Of a stretch of DNA of 64,000 nucleotides, positions 8,419 through 16,378 are shown in pieces. This stretch comes from an uncultured Bacilli bacterium (lineage in GTDB: Bacteria; Bacillota_I; Bacilli_A; RF39; UBA660), in assembly GCA_934149105.1 (NCBI GenBank), contig CAKPDP010000007.1, positions 1 through 64,000 on the forward strand. Direction: 5' to 3'. The notes beneath the pieces were generated by a model. The model had not been told where the DNA came from and made no database searches. It saw nothing but the letters and a program-made list of their open reading frames with translations. Every line of letters begins with the position of its first letter. The stretch's first letter is position 1. Made by a program: the position numbers and the translations under genes.

Positions 8419-9747
8419 CTATTTCTTAAACATCTTATCTATCAAATTAATACCTTTTCTCTCGATCTTCTTATAAACCTCAGGGAAATTATCTATCTTC
8501 CTAAATTCTCCATACACTGTTCCATCTTTTTCTAATCCTTGTTGTACATAACTAAATATTTCCTTCATCTCGATCTTATCATTCTTTAAATTAGTAATTT
8601 CTGAAATACTAGTAAGTTTTCTTCTTCCATCTGATAACCTATCTATCTGAACTACTATATCAATAGCATTAGCAATATACCCTCTTACTGCCGATACTGG
8701 TATTTCCATCTCATTCATCATAATCATAGTCTCTAATCTATTAAGAGCATCTACTGGACTATTCGCATGTAGAGTTGTAATTGAACCTTCATGCCCTGTG
8801 TTCATTGCCTGCATCATATCGAAAGCCTCTTTACCTCTAACTTCTCCTACTATAATTCGATCTGGACGCATACGTAAAGAATTTCTAACTAAATCTCTAA
8901 TAGTTACTTCTCCTTCTCCTTCGTAATTAACTAATCTTGTTTCCAAAGAAATAACATGTCTCTGATGAAGACGCAACTCTGCCGCATCTTCAATAGTAAT
9001 AATTCTTTCATCATCTCCAATAAAACCACTTAAAATATTTAATAAAGTTGTCTTACCAGTACCAGTACCACCACTAATAATAATATTTAATTTAGCCCTA
9101 ACACAAGCATCTAAAAATATAGCCATATCATTAGTAAGTGTTCCCTTAAGAAGTAGATCATCAATTCCCTCTAGATCCTTACTAAACTTTCTAATTGTAA
9201 GTACTGGACCTTTTAAAGACAAAGGTGGTATAACCGCATTAAGTCTTGAACCATCTCTAAGTCTAGCATCAACCATAGGACTAGCAGCATCTATTGTTCT
9301 ACCTAAAGGTTGAACAATTCTCTGAATAGTTCTAATTATATGTGTATCATTAATAAATGAAACTGAATCTTCCTTAACAATCTTTCCATCTATCTCTACA
9401 TATATTTCATTAGGTCCATTAACCATAATCTCCGTAATAGAATCATCTTCTAATAGTTCTGTAATAGGACCATAACCACTAACTTCATTTTGTATTAAAT
9501 TAAATATATGATTTCTCTCTAAATAACCTAAATCATATCCTACCAAACAAGTATCTATCTCATCATTAATATATTGATCTAAAGTTGTATTCTCTGGAAT
9601 ATTATTATCGATAAGATCCTGAATAATCTTACTACGTAAATTCTCTAATAACTCCTTATTAGGAAAAATATCATAATCCTTAACATCCTTTATCTCTAAC
9701 TTCCTAGGTTCAACCTCAAAAGCCTCTATTAAACTCTGCTTAGCCAT
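8419..9747 (-). CDS. tadA: Tad secretion ATPase TadA/CpaF
   Basis: The 442 residues are typical of CpaF ATPases. Walker A is GGTGTGKTT (Lys232), followed by IITIEDAAEL, a His-box segment and the Walker B/VRGKEAFDMMQAMNTGHEGS region with GSITTLHAN. It powers assembly of Flp/Tad-type pili at the cytoplasmic face. AGGAGG lies just before the ATG. It follows tadZ and precedes tadB/tadC in one operon. Confidence 0.93.
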   Translation of the reverse strand: MAKQSLIEAFEVEPRKLEIKDVKDYDIFPNKELLENLRSKIIQDLIDNNIPENTTLDQYINDEIDTCLVGYDLGYLERNHIFNLIQNEVSGYGPITELLEDDSITEIMVNGPNEIYVEIDGKIVKEDSVSFINDTHIIRTIQRIVQPLGRTIDAASPMVDARLRDGSRLNAVIPPLSLKGPVLTIRKFSKDLEGIDDLLLKGTLTNDMAIFLDACVRAKLNIIISGGTGTGKTTLLNILSGFIGDDERIITIEDAAELRLHQRHVISLETRLVNYEGEGEVTIRDLVRNSLRMRPDRIIVGEVRGKEAFDMMQAMNTGHEGSITTLHANSPVDALNRLETMIMMNEMEIPVSAVRGYIANAIDIVVQIDRLSDGRRKLTSISEITNLKNDKIEMKEIFSYVQQGLEKDGTVYGEFRKIDNFPEVYKKIERKGINLIDKMFKK

Positions 9748-9758
9748 CTATATACCTC

Positions 9759-10550
9759 CTATTCTCTAATATCAACATTATCTACACCTATATGTTTATC
9801 ATTAAGTAAATCCTTAGCAATCATCTGCATATGATTAATATCCCCAACATGACCTCTAAGTATATTTCTATTCAAAGTAAGAATTTCTCCATCTAATATA
9901 TATTTATCTATATTCTTAATATAAAAATTAGGACTAATCGTATAATCAACATTAGCTTTAATTATATTTCTAATATCAAATAACGTAAGATAATTCTTAC
10001 CAATATCACAAGCATAATTCAAACAAATAAGATAATTATCTTTACCAGTATCCTTAAAGATACTAACAATATTCTTCATATTCTTTAAATCTATTAGATC
10101 ATTAGTAATAAGATATAAACTCATAAAAGCATTATCTAAAGTTAGCAAATTAATCTCATCTAAAATATGATTAGTATCGACCAATATAACATCATATTCT
10201 TTCTTTGCCAAATCAAAAATAACTGGTAAATATTTACTATCTATCTTTAAAGCCTGTCTTGGATCTTTAGGACTAGCTAAAACATCTATTCCTCCATTAA
10301 AAGATGTTACATAGTCTTTTAATGATGTAAATCTATTATTAGACATACTATCTACCATCATAAATATATCTTTTCTATTTTTAAGATCTAAGCATGCTGC
10401 AATTCCTCCACTAAAAAAGTCCATATCTATAATCAAAACCCTTTTCTTCATCATATAATAGATCCCTGCCAAATTAAGAGTCATAATTGTCTTTCCAACT
10501 CCCCCCTTAGCAGAATTTATACTAATAACTTTACCTATTTCTCTAGCCAT
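9759..10550 (-). CDS. tadZ: TadZ/CpaE-like ParA family ATPase
   Basis: A 263-residue MinD/ParA-fold protein. The deviant Walker A KGGVGKT (15-21) and the switch region IIDMDFFSGG are clear. In tad loci such proteins position the pilus machine at a cell pole or site. No receiver domain precedes the ATPase, unlike some CpaE. The gene starts one base after the stop of the upstream TadE-like gene, with AAAAAGG as ribosome site. Confidence 0.85.
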   Translation of the reverse strand: MAREIGKVISINSAKGGVGKTIMTLNLAGIYYMMKKRVLIIDMDFFSGGIAACLDLKNRKDIFMMVDSMSNNRFTSLKDYVTSFNGGIDVLASPKDPRQALKIDSKYLPVIFDLAKKEYDVILVDTNHILDEINLLTLDNAFMSLYLITNDLIDLKNMKNIVSIFKDTGKDNYLICLNYACDIGKNYLTLFDIRNIIKANVDYTISPNFYIKNIDKYILDGEILTLNRNILRGHVGDINHMQMIAKDLLNDKHIGVDNVDIRE

Positions 10551-10551
10551 C

Positions 10552-10941
10552 CTATTTCACCTTTTTTATAACTTTCTTCCCATCATCTATTCTTCCTTCA
10601 TATTCTGAAGAAACCTCATAACCAGATAACCCTATAATTCTTCCAAAAATACTCTTTGCCGTCTTTTTAAGAGTTACCTTAATCATATTCTTATTTATTT
10701 CTATAGTATAATCTTTTATCTCTTTATCATTAATTACTATTAAATTACTAAGCTTATCCTTTACATAAGTATTATCTATCTCATCAAGTCCACTATCAAT
10801 AACTAATTTATTTATATTAGATACCTCTATCTTTGTACATACCAAATTCCCAATATCACATACTAATACCAGTACTAAAACAAGTAACGGAATTAATAAT
10901 ACAAACATAACTAATGTCTGACCTTTATTATTAAGTTTCAT
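10552..10941 (-). CDS. TadE/TadG-like pseudopilin
   Basis: A 129-residue protein starting MKLNNKGQTLVMF: a short basic leader, a Gly-Gln junction and then one long hydrophobic helix (about 10-30), the layout of class III prepilin-like proteins. The residue at +5 after the Gly is Met, not the usual Glu. The remaining 95 residues are outside the membrane. Probably a minor pilin or anchor of the Tad system. The ATG overlaps the upstream TadE-like gene by 11 bases. Confidence 0.75.
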   Translation of the reverse strand: MKLNNKGQTLVMFVLLIPLLVLVLVLVCDIGNLVCTKIEVSNINKLVIDSGLDEIDNTYVKDKLSNLIVINDKEIKDYTIEINKNMIKVTLKKTAKSIFGRIIGLSGYEVSSEYEGRIDDGKKVIKKVK

Positions 10942-11266
10942 AAGGAATAGCCCTCTCTACTTCTATTTCAAAAGGATTATCTAGTATTCTATAAATACCT
11001 GGTGTAATCAATTTAACATCTTCTTTCGTTGAAACAATTTGATAACTATCCTGAATCTTAATATTTATCTCGATCTTATCATATTTTTTTCTTACTTCTT
11101 CTAAAGAAGTACCATTCTTAAGAAGATCTACTATATCGTAAGTATCACTCTCTAACCTAGCCTTCGAACTAAATATACAACCCATATCTACTATTACAAA
11201 TAAAATCATCAAAAATAGGGGTAAAATAAGTACAAACTCTACTAAAGCCTGTCCCTTATTATTCAT
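10931..11266 (-). CDS. TadE-like pseudopilin
   Basis: A 111-residue protein starting MNNKGQALVEF. After the Gly comes QALVEF with Glu at +5, matching prepilin-peptidase substrates, then a single hydrophobic helix and an 80-residue exported domain. The TadE (PF07811) assignment rests on this motif and the operon. The ATG at 11266 follows AGGTGG; an in-frame GTG three codons earlier is less likely. First gene of the tad operon, with a TATAAT box at 11297-11302. No Flp major pilin and no prepilin peptidase gene is visible nearby. Confidence 0.8.
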   Translation of the reverse strand: MNNKGQALVEFVLILPLFLMILFVIVDMGCIFSSKARLESDTYDIVDLLKNGTSLEEVRKKYDKIEINIKIQDSYQIVSTKEDVKLITPGIYRILDNPFEIEVERAIPYET

Positions 11267-11316
11267 ACTTACCACCTACCTTCCTATACTATAAAAATTA
11301 TAACAAAAATAAGTCC

Positions 11317-11345
11317 AAAAAAAAAGAGTTTTCCCAACTCTTTTT
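11317..11345 (-). terminator. Terminator of the cohesin/dockerin surface protein gene
   Basis: Ten-bp stem AAAAAGAGTT/AACTCTTTTT with a 5-base loop and a long T run on the minus strand. It separates the surface-protein gene from the tad operon. Confidence 0.8.
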
Positions 11346-11355
11346 CTATTTCTTG

Positions 11356-13656
11356 CTATTTTTTCTTCTTATTACTTGGTTTATTTTTTGGACTATATTC
11401 TTCATCATCTTCACTATCATCTTTAAATATTAAATAAATAAGTCCAATAATAACTAAAATAATTAATATAATAACAATAGTCTTGACAACACCATTACTC
11501 TTAGCTTCTTCTTTATCTTTGTCTTTATCACTAGTAGTAGCTTTAGCTTTCTCTTTATTAACAGTAATAGTATAAGTAGAAGTACTACCATCTTCAGCTG
11601 TAACAACAACTCTAACAGTATTTTCTCCTTCTTTAAATTCCCCATTACCATATACTGCATAACTAGCATCCATATCAGATAATAAAGCCTTAATATTTAA
11701 AGAATTAACATCACTACCTACAGTAATAGTATATTCATATTTATCTCTAGAGAAATTAATTTCATAACCCTCAATAATTAAATTATCTAATAAACTATCA
11801 CTAGAATATTTAACAGTATTAACTACATAATTAACAGCCGTTGATACTGCAGCAGTATCAGTAGTATCACTACTATTATTATCTTCCGTAGCCGTAGTTG
11901 TTGCTTGTTCTCTAACTACTTCAAAAGTATATTCCTTAACTTCTCCGTTCTCTGCTGTTACTTTAATTTGAATAATTGTATGATCGCCCGCTAAAGTATA
12001 GTTCCCAAATCCTGATACTTCACTATATTCTGAAGTTAATACTCCATCGATATCGATATTTGTTGTACCTGAACCAACTGTTATAACATAATAAGTATCA
12101 TCATCATTAATTTCTTTATCTAAAGTACCTGTACTAACTTTAATTTCACTAATATTATTATTACTATCTAAAGCTCTCTCTAAAGTAAGATTTTTAGAAG
12201 TACTATTATTAAGTACATTAAGAATCTTACCATTATCAGCTAGTTTAATATCATCAATATTAACACTAGCATCTCCTGTATTTAATACTTTAAATGTAAA
12301 ACTCAAAACTGTACTATCACTATTAATTCCATTTAAAGTAGCAAACATAAATTTATTATTATCTAAATTTAATGAACCAAATTCAAACATAGACGAATTA
12401 CTAGCAACTAATTCTAACATCGTATTATCATAATTTAAAGTACCTGATATACCATTAATAGTACCTAAAGTAAATCCTGTAACATCAAAATTAACAGTAA
12501 TTCTGTCTCCTACTCTAGCTTCACTATCTCCATTAATAGTAGTAGTATATTGATCATTATTATTACTATCAACATCAAAACTATCAGTCTTAATAACCTT
12601 TATAACATTAGTAACATCAGCAATATCAGCAACATCATCAGCATTAATATCACTAGCCTTTGTTATTAACAAAGATGCGGTAGCCTTACCAATAGAAAAA
12701 TCTATAATACTATTAACATCACTATCAGTAATTCTATCTCCATCAACATCTCCAAGAGCCGCTACTACATATTTATAAGTATTATCCATAAATGTAATAT
12801 TAATCTCTGTACCAGTACCAACTATTGTTGTATCAGAACTAACTTCTGTACTGTCAAGAATCATATTAATATCATTACAAATTTCTCCAACAGTAGTTAC
12901 TCTATTATTAGTAGATCCCTTTATTCCAGTAATAATTCCATTTTCAGAATCAAACTTCATACCAAGATCACTATTTAAAGTTAAATATTCTCCTAATAGC
13001 TTACCAGTATCAACACCATCATCAAGAGTAGCACTTAAATACATATAAGCTAAATCCTCAACAGTAGTATTATTATCTACTTTAAAATAATCTTCCTTAG
13101 AAGTATCACTATTATATATAATAGTTACATCTTCACTACTTACAAGAGTATCATTTTCATATAATTCTAAAGTAAATTTATAACTACCTCCAAGTAACTT
13201 ACCAAAATCAAAACTAAAATCATCTTTATCAGTAAGTACATAACTATCATTAATAGTTAATCTAATATCTTTTGTACTATCTAAACATTCAAAAGTAACA
13301 TTTTTATCTATACTAGAACTATCAACTGTATAACTATTATCAGAAATATCACTAAAGCTACCATTAACTTTAACATAGTCTAATACTGATAATTCTTGAA
13401 CTTCTGTACTATTATCTGTATTATCAATAGTTAAAGGAACTACTTCTTCACTATTATTATCATTATCCTCTTCACTAAAAGTATTAACATCTGTTACATC
13501 ATTATTAGTAGTAGAGTCATCAATATCATTATCTGTAACATCTGACTTTGTATCTTCTATAACTTCTGCGAAAACTGATAATGGAGAATATAATTGTGAA
13601 AAGATCATTCCTAAAGCAAAGAACATTTTAATCATCTTATTCAATTTTTTTCTCAT
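11356..13656 (-). CDS. Membrane-anchored surface protein with dockerin-like, cohesin-like and cadherin-like domains
   Basis: A protein of about 766 residues. A signal peptide (about 1-30, ending VFAE) is followed by an acidic Asn/Thr-rich linker. Near residues 300-360 there are two dockerin-like Ca-binding repeats (DVDGDRITDSDVNSIIDF and DINADDVADIADVTNVI). A cohesin-like domain follows (about 375-495; VGDRITVNFDVTG, GTLNYDNTMLEL), then two cadherin-like beta-sandwich repeats (PF12733 type; EYTFEVV, TYTITVNKEKA). The C-terminus has a single membrane helix (VVKTIVIILIILVIIGLIYLIF) and a basic/acidic tail. Likely an adhesin or scaffold on the cell surface. The second ATG is chosen because AAGGA lies eight bases before it. 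Confidence 0.8.
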   Translation of the reverse strand: MRKKLNKMIKMFFALGMIFSQLYSPLSVFAEVIEDTKSDVTDNDIDDSTTNNDVTDVNTFSEEDNDNNSEEVVPLTIDNTDNSTEVQELSVLDYVKVNGSFSDISDNSYTVDSSSIDKNVTFECLDSTKDIRLTINDSYVLTDKDDFSFDFGKLLGGSYKFTLELYENDTLVSSEDVTIIYNSDTSKEDYFKVDNNTTVEDLAYMYLSATLDDGVDTGKLLGEYLTLNSDLGMKFDSENGIITGIKGSTNNRVTTVGEICNDINMILDSTEVSSDTTIVGTGTEINITFMDNTYKYVVAALGDVDGDRITDSDVNSIIDFSIGKATASLLITKASDINADDVADIADVTNVIKVIKTDSFDVDSNNNDQYTTTINGDSEARVGDRITVNFDVTGFTLGTINGISGTLNYDNTMLELVASNSSMFEFGSLNLDNNKFMFATLNGINSDSTVLSFTFKVLNTGDASVNIDDIKLADNGKILNVLNNSTSKNLTLERALDSNNNISEIKVSTGTLDKEINDDDTYYVITVGSGTTNIDIDGVLTSEYSEVSGFGNYTLAGDHTIIQIKVTAENGEVKEYTFEVVREQATTTATEDNNSSDTTDTAAVSTAVNYVVNTVKYSSDSLLDNLIIEGYEINFSRDKYEYTITVGSDVNSLNIKALLSDMDASYAVYGNGEFKEGENTVRVVVTAEDGSTSTYTITVNKEKAKATTSDKDKDKEEAKSNGVVKTIVIILIILVIIGLIYLIFKDDSEDDEEYSPKNKPSNKKKK

Positions 13657-13768
13657 ATCCATTTTCCTTTCTTATTTTTTAATTATCTTAATCCTAAACT
13701 CCCCTTACCTTCACCTCCACTACCTTATAAACATAATGATTACCTCATCTAGTATCATTATCAATACC

Positions 13769-13777
13769 AGTATAGCA
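13769..13777 (-). promoter_or_regulatory. Extended -10 promoter of the cohesin/dockerin gene
   Basis: TGCTATACT on the minus strand is an extended -10 (TGn-TATACT) with no good -35. The direct repeats at 13781-13853 begin just upstream, suggesting an activated promoter. Confidence 0.45.
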
Positions 13778-13780
13778 ATT

Positions 13781-13853
13781 CCCTTTTTTAATTTCTAGTC
13801 CTTTGACACTTTTTTTACACTCCAAGTCCCTATTTTTTTTAATTTTAGTCCTT
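13781..13853 (-). repeat. Two direct repeats upstream of the surface-protein promoter
   Basis: Two copies of about 24 bases (13781-13803 and 13829-13853) share AAGGACTA, then an A/T tract, then GGG. They start about five helical turns apart and lie where an activator would bind relative to the weak promoter. No matching regulator is identified here. Confidence 0.4.
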
Positions 13854-13856
13854 ATC

Positions 13857-14224
13857 TTCTTTCCCTTTATATTATTTGCTAATTCTAGGCTCCCTTATTA
13901 AAAAGAAAAAACTATAATGTAATCTAATTTTCTATATAACGATAAACAGATATCACACTGATACATTTACAATAAGAATCTGATTATCTATTTGATACTT
14001 AATATCTAACATTATCATAAGAAAATAAAAGCATTACTAACATAATCTGATAAAATAGTTGAAAAAATACCAACACTCGAATCTTTTTTATATCAATAAA
14101 TTTCAAAAAAAGAAAAAAACTAAAAAAAATCTCATAATATTCACTTCAAATTATTTCATTAAAATTATATTATAAATTATCTCTCTGTCAATCACTTCAT
14201 TTCCAATAAATTAGAAGAAATTCC
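13857..14224. other. Gene-free AT-rich spacer between divergent transcription units
   Basis: This stretch between the surface-protein promoter region and the rpsD promoter shows no open frame with a ribosome site and no clear stem-loop. It is A/T homopolymer-rich and stops are frequent in all frames. Confidence 0.5.
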
Positions 14225-14253
14225 TTGACTATACCCAATATTAATTATATAAT
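14225..14253 (+). promoter_or_regulatory. Promoter of rpsD
   Basis: TTGACT (14225-14230), exactly 17 bases, then TATAAT (14248-14253). Confidence 0.85.
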
Positions 14254-14259
14254 ATTAAT

Positions 14260-14397
14260 GCATTTGGCAGCAGTACTATATATTTAGTAATGTGTTATCG
14301 ATAAGTAGCTTATTTCTTTTTGCTGCATAAGTGAACATCCCCTAAAAACACCCTACATAAATATAAGTACCCCCTATGCAAGAAGGAGGAAAATAAA
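14260..14397 (+). promoter_or_regulatory. rpsD mRNA leader, probable S4 autoregulatory element
   Basis: About 138 transcribed bases precede the rpsD ATG. GCAGCA (14267-14272) can pair with TGCTGC (14321-14326), enclosing a possible inner hairpin, and a C-rich segment follows before the AGGAGG. Firmicute rpsD genes carry leaders that bind S4 and shut down translation; this one fits by position, length and folding, but I cannot match the consensus base by base. Confidence 0.5.
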
Positions 14398-15003
14398 ATG
14401 GCAAGATATACTGGCCCAAATAACAAACAAGCTAGACGTGTATCATTCTCTATTTTAGAAAATGGTAAAGACGTTGCTAAGAGACCTTATGGTCCTGGAC
14501 AACATGGTAAAGATAGAAAAAGAAAACCATCTAACTACGCTGTTCAATTAACAGAAAAACAAAAAGCAAGATTCATGTATGGAATTAGTGAAAAACAATT
14601 CCAAAGATTAGTTCATGAATCAGGTAAAATGAAAGGTGTTCACGGTGAAAACTTATTCATCTTATTAGAAAGCAGATTAGATAACTTAGTTTATCGTATT
14701 GGTTTTGCTACTACAAGACGTGCTGCAAGACAATTAGTAAACCACGGACACATTACTGTTAATGGTAAGAAAGTTGATATTCCATCATATCGTGTTAAAG
14801 TTGGAGATGTTATTGGCTTAAAAGAAACTTCTAAAGAACATAAAGCCGTTCTAGCTGCTCTAGAAAACGTTCATAACCGTGTTGAATTCATTAGTTATGA
14901 CGCTAATAAGAAAGAAGCTACTTACGTAAGAGTTCCTCAAAGAAGTGAATTAAATGCTGATATTAATGAAGCTCTAATCGTTGAATTCTATAGTAGAGTT
15001 TAA
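14398..15003 (+). CDS. rpsD: 30S ribosomal protein S4
   Basis: The 201 residues are full length. The family signature MARYTGPNNKQARRVSFSIL opens the protein, and the S4 RNA-binding domain runs from about 91 (ESRLDNLVYRIGFATTRRAARQLVNHGHI). It binds 16S rRNA early in small-subunit assembly and usually represses its own mRNA. GAAGGAGG stands before the ATG. Codon choice is visibly richer in C and G at third positions than in neighbours, as expected of a highly expressed gene. Monocistronic, with promoter and terminator. Confidence 0.98.
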   Translation: MARYTGPNNKQARRVSFSILENGKDVAKRPYGPGQHGKDRKRKPSNYAVQLTEKQKARFMYGISEKQFQRLVHESGKMKGVHGENLFILLESRLDNLVYRIGFATTRRAARQLVNHGHITVNGKKVDIPSYRVKVGDVIGLKETSKEHKAVLAALENVHNRVEFISYDANKKEATYVRVPQRSELNADINEALIVEFYSRV

Positions 15004-15014
15004 TAAAAATTTAA

Positions 15015-15050
15015 AAGAACTGTTAATCAATTTAAAAACAGTTCTTTTTC
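15015..15050 (+). terminator. Terminator of rpsD
   Basis: Ten-bp stem AAGAACTGTT/AACAGTTCTT with a 12-base loop followed by T5 on the plus strand. Confidence 0.8.
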
Positions 15051-15061
15051 TATACTCAAAA

Positions 15062-16216
15062 TTATTCTTCAATTATTTTTATAAGTTCAAGTGCTCGGCA
15101 ATTAATCATCGAACTTAAAAATTCTAATCTTTCTGAAGCTACATTATAATTAGAATGTGGCTTAAACTTAAAATTATTTAATTTTTTTAATTTCATAGCC
15201 TGTTGCCTATCACAATATAACCTTACCAATTCTCTATAATCTACTCCATAATTTGATTTCTGTAATTCTTTATCATTTTTATAATATTCAATAAATGAAG
15301 GCTTATTTTCAAAGACATCAGGAGGATCATTAGACAATAATCCTGCTCCATTATCAAAAACAGGTGCAAATCCTACATATTCTCCAGTTTTATTATCTTT
15401 TAAAACTCCAAAATTACCTAAATGTCTATCCCAGTTATAAGTAAGAGCATCTAACATTATCATATCCCCAAATTCTTTATCATACCCCATTCTTACACAC
15501 CATCTATAAGCTTCATCTATATCTTTCGTTCTAGCTGCCTGATATATCGGAACATAAGAATAATCTTTTGAAGTAAATAATGGACAAGTTGATGCCAACA
15601 TCCCCTTCCATTTCTCTAAATCATATTCTACATGATTTATATCCATAACTCTCTCTAATTGACAAATATAATACTCACTATAAGGTTCATTTCCCCCATT
15701 TACTGCCTTTAAATATTCTGTACTACCTTTAAACAAAAACACCTTATCATTAATTCTTCTCCATGCTTTAGGTAAAGCTCCATCAGTAGTAAATTCTGGT
15801 GACATTGCAATTCCTTTTATTTTAGAAGTATAACCAGTAAAAGCCACCAAAGACAAAATTTCCGAAAAATTATTATCAAACAAATTATAATCTTTAAATT
15901 TTATATCATCAGTAGTAATTCAATAACAATCTGTTAGAGAAAGTCCCTTTGATATATCGATTATTCCTTTAATATCTCTATAATCAAGATTTTGTGTCTC
16001 TAATATATTTTTTACAAAAGTTCTATTCTTAGGAACTATCCTTTGTTGCAAAAATTCCCTTAAAGTTTCACTATTAACCTCTAATTTTATAGCCTCTGGA
16101 AATAAATTCTTTTTATCAGAAACAACTGTAATATCTGTTATTTTTAATGTTGGTTTATTTTCCATCTCAAATTTAACTAATGTCTCATCATATATTTTCA
16201 AACTATACATCGTCAT
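15062..16216 (-). pseudogene. HipA-like Ser/Thr kinase interrupted by an in-frame TGA
   Basis: Two pieces lie in one frame: 98 codons (start ATG 16216 with GGAGATG upstream), a TGA at 15920-15922, then 286 codons to a TAA. The second piece holds the HipA_C kinase core, with YNWDRHLGNFGVL (catalytic loop) and PVFDNGAG (metal loop). The first piece ends KGLSLTDCY just before TGA; in relatives as I recall them this reads SLNDSYWI, so TGA replaces the Trp codon. No second mutation is visible. It could be a fresh nonsense mutation, be read through, or restart at the TTG at 15883. No HipB-like gene is adjacent. Confidence 0.75.
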
Positions 16217-16322
16217 CTCATCTCCATTCTATCCCAAAACAACTAACATCTTAACATCAAATTTCAAACTAATTATACTACATAAAATTTCCAAAAACAA
16301 TATATCCATTAATTTCAAAAAA

Positions 16323-16378
16323 TAAAAAGACATGCCTAAACACATCAATTTTATTAAAATTTTACTTATGTCTTTTTA
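16323..16378 (-). terminator. Terminator of the flippase gene, overlapping its stop
   Basis: Arms AAAAAGACAT and ATGTCTTTTT can pair across a long AT-rich loop on the minus strand. The stop codon of the flippase gene lies within the 5' arm side. Confidence 0.5.

Noticed and set aside
11463..11669. Overlapping 68-codon frame inside the surface-protein gene
   Set aside because: It lies in another frame of a strongly supported gene; its Leu/Lys run results from the low-complexity coding sequence.
13663..13900. Cyclic-di-GMP riboswitch before the surface-protein gene
   Set aside because: No match to the conserved GEMM core could be found; only short direct repeats are present.
15062..16216. HipBST-like split toxin with a separate HipS subunit
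   Set aside because: Both pieces are in the same frame with just one stop codon between them and no ribosome site for the second; the junction falls inside a conserved block.
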